A DNA stretch of 64,000 nucleotides from Paenibacillus algorifonticola (lineage in GTDB: Bacteria; Bacillota; Bacilli; Paenibacillales; Paenibacillaceae): assembly GCF_000971975.1 (NCBI RefSeq), contig NZ_KQ040780.1, positions 662 to 64,661 on the forward strand, given 5' to 3'. The position numbers and the translations under genes are program-made. The notes beneath the pieces were generated by a model. It searched no databases. It had not been told where the DNA came from and saw only the letters and a program-made list of their open reading frames with translations. Every line of letters begins with the position of its first letter. Position 1 is the stretch's first letter. Below are positions 35,042 through 43,723 of this stretch, one piece after another.

Positions 35042-36547
35042 ATGACGCTGCTGACACCGATTAAGCCCGTCCGCAAACCGAGAATTGGCTTGTATTCCGT
35101 AGGCCTGCGCGCGTATTGGGAGCAGTTCCCCGGCCTGCGCGAGCGCCTTGAGCAATATGGCGTTTTTATAGAGCAGAAAATCGCCCAATGGGGCGAAGTG
35201 TTCAACTATGGCCTTGTGGATACCGAAAGTGAAGGGCGCCAGGCGGGAGAGTGGCTTAATACGCAAAATGTCGATCTGGTTTTTTGCCATGCCGCTACTT
35301 ACTCAACTAGCTCGACGGTATTGCCCGTACATCAAATTAATAAAGCTCCGGTTGTGTTTCTTAATTTGCAGCCGACCGAGAGAATGAATTATGACGGCTC
35401 GACGACAGGTGAATGGCTGGCGCACTGCGGCGCTTGTCCGGTTCCAGAGTTCGCAAATGCATTTAATCGTGCCGGAATACCTTTTAAGGTTGTAAATGGC
35501 CTGCTGGGACTTGATTATACGCCGGATATTTCGCTCACGAATGAGGTGACAAACGAGCGCAAGGAAGCCAAACGCGCATGGCTGGAAATTGAACAATGGG
35601 TAAGGGCTGCTGCTGTTCCGCGCACGCTGCGCCATAGCCGCTTCGGTTTTCTTGGCAATACGTACAACGGCATGCTGGACATGTATAGTGATTTTACGAT
35701 GATTCAGGCACAGACTGGCATTCATATTGATGTCCTGGAAATGTGCGATTTGGATCGTATGCTAAGGGAGGTTACGCCGCAGGAAACGAAGCAAAAGCTG
35801 GATGAAGTGCTGGCGATGTTTCAGCTCAGCGGCGACTCACCTTCTGACCCGATTGCCAGAAAGCCGACGGAGGAGCAGCTTGAATGGTCGTGCAGAGTGG
35901 CGGCGGCACAGGAAAAGCTCGTTCGCGAATATGATCTTGATGCCCTAACCTATTATTATCATGGTGCGCCCGGCGGTGAATACGAGAAGCTGCAAGGCGG
36001 CTTTATCGTAGGGCATTCTTTGCTGACAGCGAGAGGTATTCCTTGTTCGGGAGAAGGAGATCTGAAGACGGCAATCGCTATGAAAATATGCGATATTCTC
36101 GGCACAGGCGGCAGCTTCTCGGAAATCGTCGTCGTCGATTACGTCGACGAGACGATTTTGCTTGGGCATGATGGGCCGTTCCATATTGCGATATCCGAGG
36201 GCAAGCCGATTTTGCGCGGCATGGGTCTGTATCATGGCAAGCAGGGGACGGGCGTATCCGTTGAGGCGAAGGTGCGGACGGGACCGATTACGACGCTGAA
36301 CTTGACCCAGACAGGAGATGGCAAGCTTAAGCTGATCAGCAGTGAGGCGGAGTCGACGAACGGCCCGATTATGCGCATTGGCAATACGCAGACGCCAGTA
36401 AAGTTCAGGCAGCATCCTGATGATTATATGTCGAGATGGTTTGCCGAAGCGCCGACCCATCACTGCGCCATGTCGATTGGACATAATGCCTCGCTGTTCA
36501 GCAAGGTTGGGGAGCTGATGCGGATTAAGCATGTGGAGCTCGTGTGA
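35042..36547 (+). CDS. L-arabinose/L-fucose isomerase-family protein
   Basis: 501 residues. GAGAGGATGATCCGTC precedes the ATG. The fold is recognisable from RKPRIGLYSVGLRAYWEQFPGL, NVDLVFCHAATYSTSSTVLP, the central GFLGNTYNGMLDMYSDFTM and GEGDLKTAIAMKICDILG; the Glu, Asp and His residues around the last segment and HHCAMSIGHN would bind the metal. Members interconvert aldoses and ketoses, but this lineage is divergent from AraA proper, so the sugar is not assigned. Divergent AraC-type regulator upstream. Confidence 0.8.
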   Translation: MTLLTPIKPVRKPRIGLYSVGLRAYWEQFPGLRERLEQYGVFIEQKIAQWGEVFNYGLVDTESEGRQAGEWLNTQNVDLVFCHAATYSTSSTVLPVHQINKAPVVFLNLQPTERMNYDGSTTGEWLAHCGACPVPEFANAFNRAGIPFKVVNGLLGLDYTPDISLTNEVTNERKEAKRAWLEIEQWVRAAAVPRTLRHSRFGFLGNTYNGMLDMYSDFTMIQAQTGIHIDVLEMCDLDRMLREVTPQETKQKLDEVLAMFQLSGDSPSDPIARKPTEEQLEWSCRVAAAQEKLVREYDLDALTYYYHGAPGGEYEKLQGGFIVGHSLLTARGIPCSGEGDLKTAIAMKICDILGTGGSFSEIVVVDYVDETILLGHDGPFHIAISEGKPILRGMGLYHGKQGTGVSVEAKVRTGPITTLNLTQTGDGKLKLISSEAESTNGPIMRIGNTQTPVKFRQHPDDYMSRWFAEAPTHHCAMSIGHNASLFSKVGELMRIKHVELV

Positions 36548-36685
36548 TAGCAGGGCTAGATTAAACGTGAAACTATACTATATATTTAATCCATCTTTTC
36601 CCTTATGCGTATAATGTAAAGGGATAGCCTATGAGTCATGAAAATGATAGATTGCCCTTTTTCTCGAAAATGTAAAATAAAAAGA

Positions 36686-36744
36686 AACCGTTCCTTGGTA
36701 AGATGGAGATATGCCCCAACCATTTACGAAAGGAATGGTTTTTT
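36686..36744 (+). terminator. Terminator-like hairpin with long loop
   Basis: AACCGTTCCTT pairs with AAGGAATGGTT (one G-T) and ends in TTTT. It probably terminates the isomerase transcript, 140 nt after the stop. Confidence 0.6.
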
Positions 36745-36886
36745 CGTTCGCCGTGTATAACATGAATCAGTGGTTTCTTCCAATGGATTTGGAGGAAGAT
36801 AAAATAGGAGTGAGTAAAAGTAGTTGGTATAGTGAGGAAAAAAGTAGATTGGTGGTATACGAGGCAAATTCATATATTTCAAACTG

Positions 36887-36915
36887 TTGTATTTTATGAT
36901 AAATAAAGGTAATAT
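36887..36915 (+). promoter_or_regulatory. Promoter of the bacteriocin operon
   Basis: TTGTAT (36887-36892), 17-nt spacer, TAATAT (36910-36915). It lies 41 nt before the bacteriocin start codon. Confidence 0.6.
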
Positions 36916-36956
36916 TAGAATATGCTATTTATTACAAAAAAAAGGAGTTGTCCGGA

Positions 36957-37292
36957 TTGAAAAAAGCGATATTTTGTAGTGTACTAGCTTTAGGCTTAGT
37001 CGTTTCATCGTCTTCCGCATTCGCTGCCACCGTTACCAAGAATAGCAGTGGGAAAACATTTACTAAGTCCTGGGAGTTGACCGCGAGCGGAGGAAGCTGG
37101 CTCATGAAGTACGGATTCAATACAGATTTTATTAATGAAGATTATACTCATACTTATAATTCTCAATTCCACCATACTGCAACAGTTAGTAATAGTAATG
37201 GTGCATTTACAGATGAAGATAGTGCGGGCTCTTGGGCTGGGATTGAAGTTACTCATAGCGGCACCTATATTGAGTATAGCATTTCATATTAA
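36957..37292 (+). CDS. Lactococcin 972-family bacteriocin precursor
   Basis: 111 residues from TTG 36957; AAAGGAG at 36941-36947 gives 9-nt spacing, while TTG 36948 would abut it. A Sec signal peptide (1-23, cut after AFA) is followed by a mature part of 88 residues with the family pattern: a Gly-Gly-x-Trp start (SGGSWLMKYGF), a His/Tyr/Ser-rich centre (QFHHTATVSN), a conserved SAGSWAGIEVT and an aromatic tail. No Cys is present in the mature part. Lactococcin 972 binds lipid II and blocks septum formation in close relatives; the exact target here is unknown. The three genes that follow fit its immunity/transport unit. Confidence 0.85.
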   Translation: MKKAIFCSVLALGLVVSSSSAFAATVTKNSSGKTFTKSWELTASGGSWLMKYGFNTDFINEDYTHTYNSQFHHTATVSNSNGAFTDEDSAGSWAGIEVTHSGTYIEYSISY

Positions 37293-37328
37293 GTCAAAAT
37301 AGAGTAGGTTCACATTATAGCTATTTTA

Positions 37329-37363
37329 CCAAAGTCCTAACTCTTTGAGGGTTAAGGACTTTG
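37329..37363 (+). promoter_or_regulatory. Hairpin after the bacteriocin gene
   Basis: CCAAAGTCCTAA pairs with TTAAGGACTTTGG (one bulge). There is no T tract, so it is more likely a partial terminator or 3' stabiliser that sets a high bacteriocin-to-immunity ratio. Confidence 0.5.
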
Positions 37364-37518
37364 GCGATTTGTGTTTTAGATACCCAATAGACTTCAGTAA
37401 GTAGTAGGAGATAATTGATTCAACTCGCCTTTTGTTTACATGATAGTAAAGTGCCAATTTCAATACATATGAGCTTGCTCATTTAGGCTGCATACTCCTA
37501 AAGGAAGGCAGGGGCCTC

Positions 37519-39489
37519 ATGAAGACAATTAAGTTTATTATCAGTTTTTGTGTTCTCTTTATTGGTATGTTAATTATTGGAGAAAGCCATACCTTCCACT
37601 TAGATAATTTCTATACTAAATTTGATCAAACAACCCTGTATAAGCAGCCCCATACAACGGATCAAGAAATGGTCAAAGATATACTTAATTCTGCTAAAAA
37701 TAACGATGTTGAAGTATTTACCTACATAAAATCGCCTAAAAGTATGTTTTCCACTGAGTTTGAAGTATATGGATCATCCGGAGTAGAACCATATATAAAT
37801 AAGGAACTACAAATCCATGAAGGAGAGTATGGGAGTCTTTTTATGGGGAACATTCGCTTCTCATTCTCGGACTTGGGGAAAATAGGAAACATGGATGCTA
37901 TTCATGAGTTTTATGTAATAGGAAATGACGATCAGGTTCATACATTTAAAATGAATTTAATTGATAAGTATGCTGGTAACCATCCGCAAGAAGGTTATGA
38001 AAATACAGAACTACGAAACACTATCATACTTATATGGCTGTTGATTTTATGTATGATTTTATTCCTAACTTTTTATGATGCGATATTTACAAAAAAAGAA
38101 AGTCTCATTAAAATTTCCATGGGAGAATCGGTTCACAAAATATTTTGGAAAAATGTGATGATAGATTCGATCGTTCTGACTGTTCATTTTTTTATAGCCG
38201 TTAGTGTCTTATCCCAGTTTACTAGTGTATTGTTTAGATTCGATCTTTCATTGACGTTCTTTCTGCTTATGCTGTTTTTAAATTCCTTACTCTATTTGAG
38301 TCTTTTTAATTATCCGATAAAAGAAGTTTTTTCTAATAGTGTAGGTTCTAAAAAACTATTGACATTAAACTACAGCTTGAAATTATTTACATCTATTATC
38401 ACTATTTTAATTATTTCAAGTAATTTAGTTTTTATAATTGAATCCGTTAACTTATACAAACAAAAATCTTTTTTTGAAGAGTATTCCGAATACGATTACA
38501 TCCGGCTTCAGTATAAACCTGTCCCCAATCATGACGGTTCAGCAACGAATACTCTGACAGACAGTGTGAACGTACAGACGAGCTTTTATCAAGCATTTTT
38601 TCGGGAATTTAAGGCAACTTCATTTGTTAATATTTCGAACCTGACAAAGGTAGAAGGAATTTTGGCCAACCAAAATTCATATGCCTACTTATCAAGCAAA
38701 ATCAAAGAATTGAGAGAGGCAGCGCTAGCTGAGAAAGTTTATTTCGTATTACCGAAACGATTGTCAAATGATACTGGTGTCGTGAAAAAAATGATAGAAG
38801 CTGTTCGCTTCTACGAGGGTGCGGACTTTAGCTATAATCATGAGGTCATTTACTATGAAGATCCTATAGAATTGATAAGCATTGATGAAAATTATACGTA
38901 TGGAAGCGATTTTTTTGAGAACCCCGTCATCATTTATAATAATCTGGCGCCCAAAATGCTCCCATCGGGTTCGAATAATATACAAAAAATGAATGTTTTG
39001 CATGATATTATGTATAAAGTTGAGGATCAAGCATTCACTCGTTTTATTGAAGAGCATGGATTAGAGAATCAAATTGTTAGCCGGACAAATGTTTTGGAAA
39101 ACTACGAAAATAAATGGACTATTGCGAAAAGAGTATTGTATATCAACCTCGTGTTTAGTGTATTGGTTATCGTAATGGAACTTCTTATTATTAGTTCGAT
39201 TATTAAATTGGAATATGATATTAATGCGATTGAACTTGCGGTAAAGAAAGTGATGGGATATAGTGCGGTTGAAAAGCACAGGAAACTACTCGTTTTGACC
39301 GTGTTAACGACGACATTAAGTATGGGCCTAACTGTGATTATTTCCTTCATGCTAAAATTCAGCGAGTTCTACTATTTAATGATTGGCGGAATATCCATCT
39401 TATTATTGGAAGTGGCTGTTATTTTATTTTTCATTCATAGAATTGAAAAAGTGAAGATTCAGAAAATTTTAAAGGGAGGAAATCTATGA
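37519..39489 (+). CDS. Bacteriocin-associated integral membrane protein (DUF1430)
   Basis: 656 residues, AT-rich. TM1 (about 5-23), an extracellular domain, several helices in the middle (about 175-320), a second large extracellular domain (about 325-545) and C-terminal helices. The four-plus helix, FtsX/MacB-like layout and position fit the DUF1430 membrane component always found next to lactococcin-972 bacteriocins. With the ATPase that overlaps its end (ATGA) it probably forms an immunity or export ABC complex in the membrane. Confidence 0.85.
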   Translation: MKTIKFIISFCVLFIGMLIIGESHTFHLDNFYTKFDQTTLYKQPHTTDQEMVKDILNSAKNNDVEVFTYIKSPKSMFSTEFEVYGSSGVEPYINKELQIHEGEYGSLFMGNIRFSFSDLGKIGNMDAIHEFYVIGNDDQVHTFKMNLIDKYAGNHPQEGYENTELRNTIILIWLLILCMILFLTFYDAIFTKKESLIKISMGESVHKIFWKNVMIDSIVLTVHFFIAVSVLSQFTSVLFRFDLSLTFFLLMLFLNSLLYLSLFNYPIKEVFSNSVGSKKLLTLNYSLKLFTSIITILIISSNLVFIIESVNLYKQKSFFEEYSEYDYIRLQYKPVPNHDGSATNTLTDSVNVQTSFYQAFFREFKATSFVNISNLTKVEGILANQNSYAYLSSKIKELREAALAEKVYFVLPKRLSNDTGVVKKMIEAVRFYEGADFSYNHEVIYYEDPIELISIDENYTYGSDFFENPVIIYNNLAPKMLPSGSNNIQKMNVLHDIMYKVEDQAFTRFIEEHGLENQIVSRTNVLENYENKWTIAKRVLYINLVFSVLVIVMELLIISSIIKLEYDINAIELAVKKVMGYSAVEKHRKLLVLTVLTTTLSMGLTVIISFMLKFSEFYYLMIGGISILLLEVAVILFFIHRIEKVKIQKILKGGNL

Positions 39490-40094
39490 TTGAGATTAAA
39501 GGGTTAACTAAAAAATTTGAAGACAAATACCTGTTTTCCAATTTTAATTTGACGATCAGCGACAGGGCATTCGTCATATTCTCTGGGCCAAGTGGTTGTG
39601 GGAAAACGACATTGCTTAATATGATTGGAGCCATTGAGAAAATAGACGAGGGAGAGATTAAAGTTGATGGTATTGACATTAAAAATAAAAAAAATCATTT
39701 GAATTACTTTAGATCAAAGGTAGGGTTTCTTTTTCAAAATTTTGCGTTGGTCGATAATAAAACGGTGAAAGAGAACTTGAACTTGATTCGTAAGGATTGT
39801 AAAACGAACCTTTCGATGGTAGAGGCACTGAAAATTGTAGGCTTGGAAGATAAATTGAACAAAAAAGTATACACATTATCAGGTGGAGAGCAGCAGCGGG
39901 TAGCCTTGGCCAGACTGATGTTAAAAAAATGCGATGTCATCCTAGCCGATGAGCCTACCGGTTCTCTGGATACAACGAATGCAGCAACCGTCATGAACAT
40001 TTTGAAAAATTTAAATGAGCAGGGAAAAACGATTATTCTTGTCACTCATGATGAAAAGATAAAAGAACAGGGGAGCCTCATGGTGAATTTATGA
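39486..40094 (+). CDS. ABC transporter ATPase of the lactococcin 972-type system
   Basis: 202 residues, a short LolD/MacB-type ATPase. Walker A GPSGCGKTT at 34-42, Q-loop FLFQNFALVD, signature LSGGEQQR, Walker B VILADEPTGSLD and a VTHDEK switch are intact. AAAGGGAGG precedes the ATG, which overlaps the DUF1430 stop. Partner of the upstream membrane protein in self-protection or peptide export. Confidence 0.9.
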   Translation: MIEIKGLTKKFEDKYLFSNFNLTISDRAFVIFSGPSGCGKTTLLNMIGAIEKIDEGEIKVDGIDIKNKKNHLNYFRSKVGFLFQNFALVDNKTVKENLNLIRKDCKTNLSMVEALKIVGLEDKLNKKVYTLSGGEQQRVALARLMLKKCDVILADEPTGSLDTTNAATVMNILKNLNEQGKTIILVTHDEKIKEQGSLMVNL

Positions 40095-40543
40095 AAAACA
40101 AAAAAAGTATCTTCTTAATAATTGCTGCTGTATTTATCCTTTGGAATGTAGGCTGGTTCATAGCTGTAAACGTCATCTATAATAAATATACCGTTCCAAT
40201 CCCTAAATTTCATGGTGTATATATGAAAGAAGAAGAAGGTTACATTTATAATGTTAAAAAACCTGGCTATTTAAGATTAACAGGAAACTTAGGAGTTGCT
40301 AAAGCCGATAGTTTCAACGGTTTAATTATCTGGCCGCTATTATTTGGGGGATATGAATACGGGCTCAGATTTCAAGGAGTGAACGGCGAAGTATATGAAA
40401 TTTTGGTGGATAAAAATTTGAATCCTATAAACAATGATGATGAATCTGCTCTGAAAGCAATGGAAGAGAATGAGGTGCAGATACAAGAGCTGGTTTCAAG
40501 AGCTCAACGAATGTGGAATTTAGAATTTAATGAAGCTAGTTAA
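40091..40543 (+). CDS. Single-pass membrane protein at the end of the bacteriocin operon
   Basis: 150 residues; overlaps the ATPase by ATGA. One N-terminal membrane helix (about 6-28), then a domain of about 115 residues outside the membrane with no motif I recognise. Position and AT-rich composition suggest an accessory immunity function. Function not assigned. Confidence 0.6.
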   Translation: MKNKKSIFLIIAAVFILWNVGWFIAVNVIYNKYTVPIPKFHGVYMKEEEGYIYNVKKPGYLRLTGNLGVAKADSFNGLIIWPLLFGGYEYGLRFQGVNGEVYEILVDKNLNPINNDDESALKAMEENEVQIQELVSRAQRMWNLEFNEAS

Positions 40544-40561
40544 AGAAAGGTGATTTACCTA

Positions 40562-40645
40562 ATGCTTGAAAATGACTGGTTTCTCAACAATTTGGCGCCA
40601 TCCTCTAGGGATGGCGCCTTTATTTTGTACGCCTCTCTTGCCTAA
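40562..40645 (+). CDS. Possible 27-residue peptide, doubtful
   Basis: ATG 40562 has GAAAGGTGAT 7 nt upstream and directly follows the last gene of the bacteriocin operon. The product is 27 residues, and its codons run through the operon terminator. A real short peptide is possible, but the reading may be accidental. Confidence 0.2.
   Translation: MLENDWFLNNLAPSSRDGAFILYASLA
40594..40625 (+). terminator. Terminator of the bacteriocin operon
   Basis: GGCGCCATCC pairs with GGATGGCGCC around a 5-nt loop, followed by TTTATTTT. Confidence 0.85.
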
Positions 40646-40683
40646 TTCTTATTTAGGTGAAGAGCAGTTAGCGAGCAGTGCGA

Positions 40684-41061
40684 TTAAACTTTCGGCGCCT
40701 CTAGCTGCGCCTTAATGCCTTCCTTCGCCTCTTCAGCCTTTTCTGATACTGAACCAATGATATGCTCGGCGCTTTGCTTTGCATGGTCGGCTACGTCGCA
40801 GGCCTCATCGCGAACCGTAGTGGCGAGGGTTTGCGTTTTGTTGCCTATCGTAGAAACGAGATCGCTAGTTTTCTCGCTAATGTTGGAAGCTAAGCGGCCC
40901 GTTTTTTGGGTTAAATCTGAGCAGGTATTGGAAAGCGATTTTCGCAGCTCGGAGCCTGTTTTTGGAGCAAGCAGCAGGGCTGACAAAGCGCCGAGCGCAC
41001 CTCCAATAAGAATTCCCGCGAGCAGTCCGTTTGATTTTGCTTCATTTACAGGATTTGACAT
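40684..41061 (-). CDS. YtxH-domain protein
   Basis: 125 residues. AGGAGAGGA precedes the ATG. The N-terminus SNGLLAGILIGGALGALSALLLAPKTGSELR is the YtxH hallmark (one Gly-rich membrane helix followed by APKTG), then an amphipathic helix with regular Ser/Thr/Lys spacing (SNISEKTSDLVSTIGNKTQ). YtxH proteins are linked to general stress in Bacillus, which fits the divergent SigB-type module, but no clear SigB promoter is seen here. Confidence 0.88.
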   Translation of the reverse strand: MSNPVNEAKSNGLLAGILIGGALGALSALLLAPKTGSELRKSLSNTCSDLTQKTGRLASNISEKTSDLVSTIGNKTQTLATTVRDEACDVADHAKQSAEHIIGSVSEKAEEAKEGIKAQLEAPKV

Positions 41062-41286
41062 ATTAATCCTCTCCTCTTATCTGGTTATCGTCTCTCATGT
41101 CACTAAGTAACCTCCCTAGCCGTTTTTGAAACAAGCTTTAATATGTGAAGTGGCAACCGAACAATGCGGAGGGATCATTTTTTATAGGATTGGAATGGCA
41201 TTATCGTTTATGATATAACTACTAGAGCGTTTCACTTTGAAAAAAAAAGGTTGATTAAGTTGTAGCAACGAAAGGAGCGCGAACAT

Positions 41287-42429
41287 ATGCGAATTGCAAT
41301 TGTGGACGACAACGCTACGAATTTGCTCATAATAGAGAAAATACTGCAAAAAGCCGGATACACGAAATTAGCAACAGCCTCCTCAGCGATGGAGCTGTTT
41401 GATATTTTGGAGCTAGATGAGCCGAATGCGACGGAACCGCCGGTTTCTCTCATTCTAATGGATTTAATGATGCCGGGCATCGATGGCATTGAAGCGTGCA
41501 GGCGTATTCAGGAAAGTGAGCGGTACCGCGATATTCCGGTTATTTTTGTTACGGCGCTCGGGGATTCGAATAAGCTGGCGGAAGCGCTGGACGCGGGAGC
41601 GATCGATTATGTCATGAAGCCGATTAATAAGGTCGAGCTTCTGGCTCGCATTCGCTCAGCACTTCGTCTTAAATATGAAAAGGATTGGCATAGGGAGCGC
41701 GATCAGCGAATTTCCTTCGAGCTGAATTTGGCGAAGCAGGTGCAGCGCAGCATATTAAGCGATCCGATAGACAATGATCGGGTGAAAATCGATGCGATTT
41801 ATCGGCCGTCCTCCGAGCTGGCCGGCGACTTTTATGCCTGGTATTGCTTAGGCGGCGGAAAATATGGCGTGATTTTGCTTGATATGATGGGCCATGGCAT
41901 TTCTTCCTCGCTCGTGTGCATGTATATTTATTCGGCGCTGCAGGATACGATCAAAAGCATTTCCGATCCCGAGCTCGTCGTGCTTGAGCTGAACCGAAGA
42001 ATGATGCAGCTGCAAGGCTCGAATCAACTGATGAACTATTATTTTACCGCTATCTATTATGTGCTGGACACGAAGGAGCAGACGATTGAATACGTCAATG
42101 CAGGACATCCCGCTGGCATCGCCTTTGTGGATCAAAAACCGCAGCTGCTGACGGAAGGCTGCTGCGCCTTAGGATTTTTTGATAACATTGAAGTGAAGAA
42201 AGGCAGCATTTCTTATCGCAACCAAGTGAAAATTGTACTTTATACCGATGGTCTGCTGGATCAGCTCGCCAAAGGACAAGAGGATGACGTTCAGCAGCTG
42301 CAAGCAAGGCTGGGTGAAGATGGGGAACAGCTTGAGGATCATGTGCTGAATTTGTTCGAAGGTTTAGGACAGGTGAGCCAGCAGGACGATATATGCCTCG
42401 TTACGGTCGAAACAAAAGTGAAGGCGTAA
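41287..42429 (+). CDS. Response regulator with PP2C (RsbU/SpoIIE-type) phosphatase output
   Basis: 380 residues. Residues 1-125 are a receiver domain (IVDDNATN, phospho-Asp in LILMDLMMPG, Thr and Lys switch residues in FVTALG and DYVMKPIN). Residues 175-378 are a SpoIIE-type phosphatase (SSELAGDFYAWY, LLDMMGHGISSS, NAGHP, LYTDGLLD, QQDDICLVTV) that would dephosphorylate the anti-anti-sigma factor encoded next. A kinase, perhaps the hybrid kinase at 45.6 kb, may control it. Confidence 0.92.
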   Translation: MRIAIVDDNATNLLIIEKILQKAGYTKLATASSAMELFDILELDEPNATEPPVSLILMDLMMPGIDGIEACRRIQESERYRDIPVIFVTALGDSNKLAEALDAGAIDYVMKPINKVELLARIRSALRLKYEKDWHRERDQRISFELNLAKQVQRSILSDPIDNDRVKIDAIYRPSSELAGDFYAWYCLGGGKYGVILLDMMGHGISSSLVCMYIYSALQDTIKSISDPELVVLELNRRMMQLQGSNQLMNYYFTAIYYVLDTKEQTIEYVNAGHPAGIAFVDQKPQLLTEGCCALGFFDNIEVKKGSISYRNQVKIVLYTDGLLDQLAKGQEDDVQQLQARLGEDGEQLEDHVLNLFEGLGQVSQQDDICLVTVETKVKA

Positions 42430-42777
42430 TAGATAGTACAAGCGAGATACAAATAGAAAGAAACGATAGGCCCAAAGCTGGCAGCACGCTTTTACGGAAA
42501 AATAATTTTGAAATCGTTGCCCGCCAGCTGTTTCAATCATTTCCAAACGGTTTAATATAAGGATATCTGACTATTTCAGCAGATGTTGGTTTTGTATGAT
42601 CAGCATGATCGGCTGCATTCACTTCATTGTAAACGTAGGCATGATAAACGTAATAGTCGCTTTCATCCCGGCAAGCGGCAAGCAGGCAGCTGGTCTTCAA
42701 GGTCGGCTGCTCTCCGCTTGTGCAGTGACGGTGTTATTGATATGATCTACTTAAAATTTGCCTTGGGAGTGTGTTCA
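42430..42777 (+). other. Intergenic leader of the anti-anti-sigma gene
   Basis: No supported gene. The stretch 42675-42723 can form a branched hairpin (AAGCGG...CCGCTT with AGCAG...CTGCT inside) without a T tract. A reading frame upstream of the STAS start is rich in Arg, Cys and His, unlike its neighbours, and is treated as non-coding. Confidence 0.5.
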
Positions 42778-43104
42778 ATGACGTTAAACAAATTTCAGGC
42801 AGTTATTCATGAAACGGATAGCGCGATAATTGTACAAGTAGGCGGTGAGCTTGATTTGGCCGCAGCGCCTGAGCTGCGCTCCCTGCTTGAAACGGTTGTC
42901 AATCGTACGGATAAAACGCTCGTTCTTGATACGGAACGCCTTGCTTATATTGATAGTACAGGTATCGGCATCGTTGTGTCGGTCATTAAAGCGCGTGATG
43001 AGAAAAAAGCCGAATTTATCGTTAAAAATATTCCAAGAAGCATTAAGCGGCTATTTGATATTACAGGCATTTCAGGTTATATCAACGAAGGGACCGTAAG
43101 CTAA
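42778..43104 (+). CDS. rsbV: Anti-anti-sigma factor (RsbV-type STAS protein)
   Basis: 108 residues from ATG 42778, with GGGAGTG upstream. Single STAS domain: GELDLAAAPELRSLL, and the phosphorylation loop in YIDSTGIGIVVS, where the Ser is the target of the RsbW kinase and the PP2C phosphatase. When dephosphorylated it sequesters RsbW and frees the sigma factor. Stop and next start are 2 nt apart. Confidence 0.9.
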   Translation: MTLNKFQAVIHETDSAIIVQVGGELDLAAAPELRSLLETVVNRTDKTLVLDTERLAYIDSTGIGIVVSVIKARDEKKAEFIVKNIPRSIKRLFDITGISGYINEGTVS

Positions 43105-43106
43105 GG

Positions 43107-43577
43107 ATGAAGCGTATTGTGATGCAAATACCGGCGGACGCACAATATTTGGATATCGTGAGGCTTGGCCTGTACGGTATTGCTTCTAAAATGGGTTTTT
43201 CGTACGAGGATATCGAAGATATGAAGGTTGCTGTGGGAGAAGCATGCAATAACGCTGTTCTACACTATATGCCAGATCAAGCGGTCGAGCGGGAATCGGC
43301 TGATGCCGTTCAAGCAGCCCAGGATGAGCTTCAAATTACGGTTGAATTTGAAGTGCTGCCAGATAGCTTGACGATTAAAATTACGAATAGCGGGGCAGGC
43401 TTTGAAGCTGACGCTTATATGGAAAAGGCAGGGCCGCTTGAAGGTGAAGACGCGAGCGGTTTGGAAGTTGGCGGACTTGGCTTGTATTTAATGCAGGCGC
43501 TAATGGATGAGGTTAATATACATTCTGCTGAAAGTACGCAGGTTGTTATGACCAAGCGTCTTCTGCCGCTGCAATAA
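43107..43577 (+). CDS. RsbW-like anti-sigma factor, atypical ATP site
   Basis: 156 residues. GHKL fold with the N-box DMKVAVGEACNNAV and the glycine-rich GGLGLYLMQALMDEV. The G1 motif usually reading D-x-G-x-G is TNSGAGFE here, so the Asp that contacts adenine is replaced by Asn, and a loop of about 15 residues is inserted before it. It is clearly a paralogue of the protein at 44338. It may bind RsbV or sigma without efficient kinase activity. Confidence 0.85.
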   Translation: MKRIVMQIPADAQYLDIVRLGLYGIASKMGFSYEDIEDMKVAVGEACNNAVLHYMPDQAVERESADAVQAAQDELQITVEFEVLPDSLTIKITNSGAGFEADAYMEKAGPLEGEDASGLEVGGLGLYLMQALMDEVNIHSAESTQVVMTKRLLPLQ

Positions 43578-43652
43578 CACATAACCACGACTAGAGCATG
43601 GGACGCCCCTGCAAGTCGTGGTTTTGTTTTTTTATATCCCTAGACGGCCGCT

Positions 43653-43678
43653 GTTTCATTCCTTGTAGAGCAGGGTAA
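43653..43678 (+). promoter_or_regulatory. SigB-type promoter
   Basis: GTTTCA (43653-43658), 14-nt spacer and GGGTAA (43673-43678) match the SigB consensus (GTTTAA, 12-15, GGGTAT) at 5 of 6 positions in each box. It lies upstream of the DUF948 gene and so also of rsbW and the sigma gene, implying positive feedback. Confidence 0.6.
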
Positions 43679-43723
43679 CTTAAACGTAACAAGAAGCACA
43701 AGGAAAGCAAGGGGGCCATGCTT

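Larger units (their letters stand above)
36548..36956. other. 409-nt intergenic stretch before the bacteriocin operon
   Basis: It holds a terminator-like hairpin (36686-36744) and a promoter (36887-36915). A 62-codon reading frame at 36711-36899 lacks a ribosome site and starts inside the hairpin, so I do not call it. Base composition becomes AT-rich from here on. Confidence 0.6.

Noticed and set aside
36711..36899. 62-codon frame before the bacteriocin gene
   Set aside because: Begins inside a terminator-like hairpin and lacks a ribosome site.
42583..42777. N-terminal extension of the RsbV-type gene
   Set aside because: Arg/Cys/His-rich sequence unlike STAS proteins; ATG 42778 has its own ribosome site and gives the normal length.
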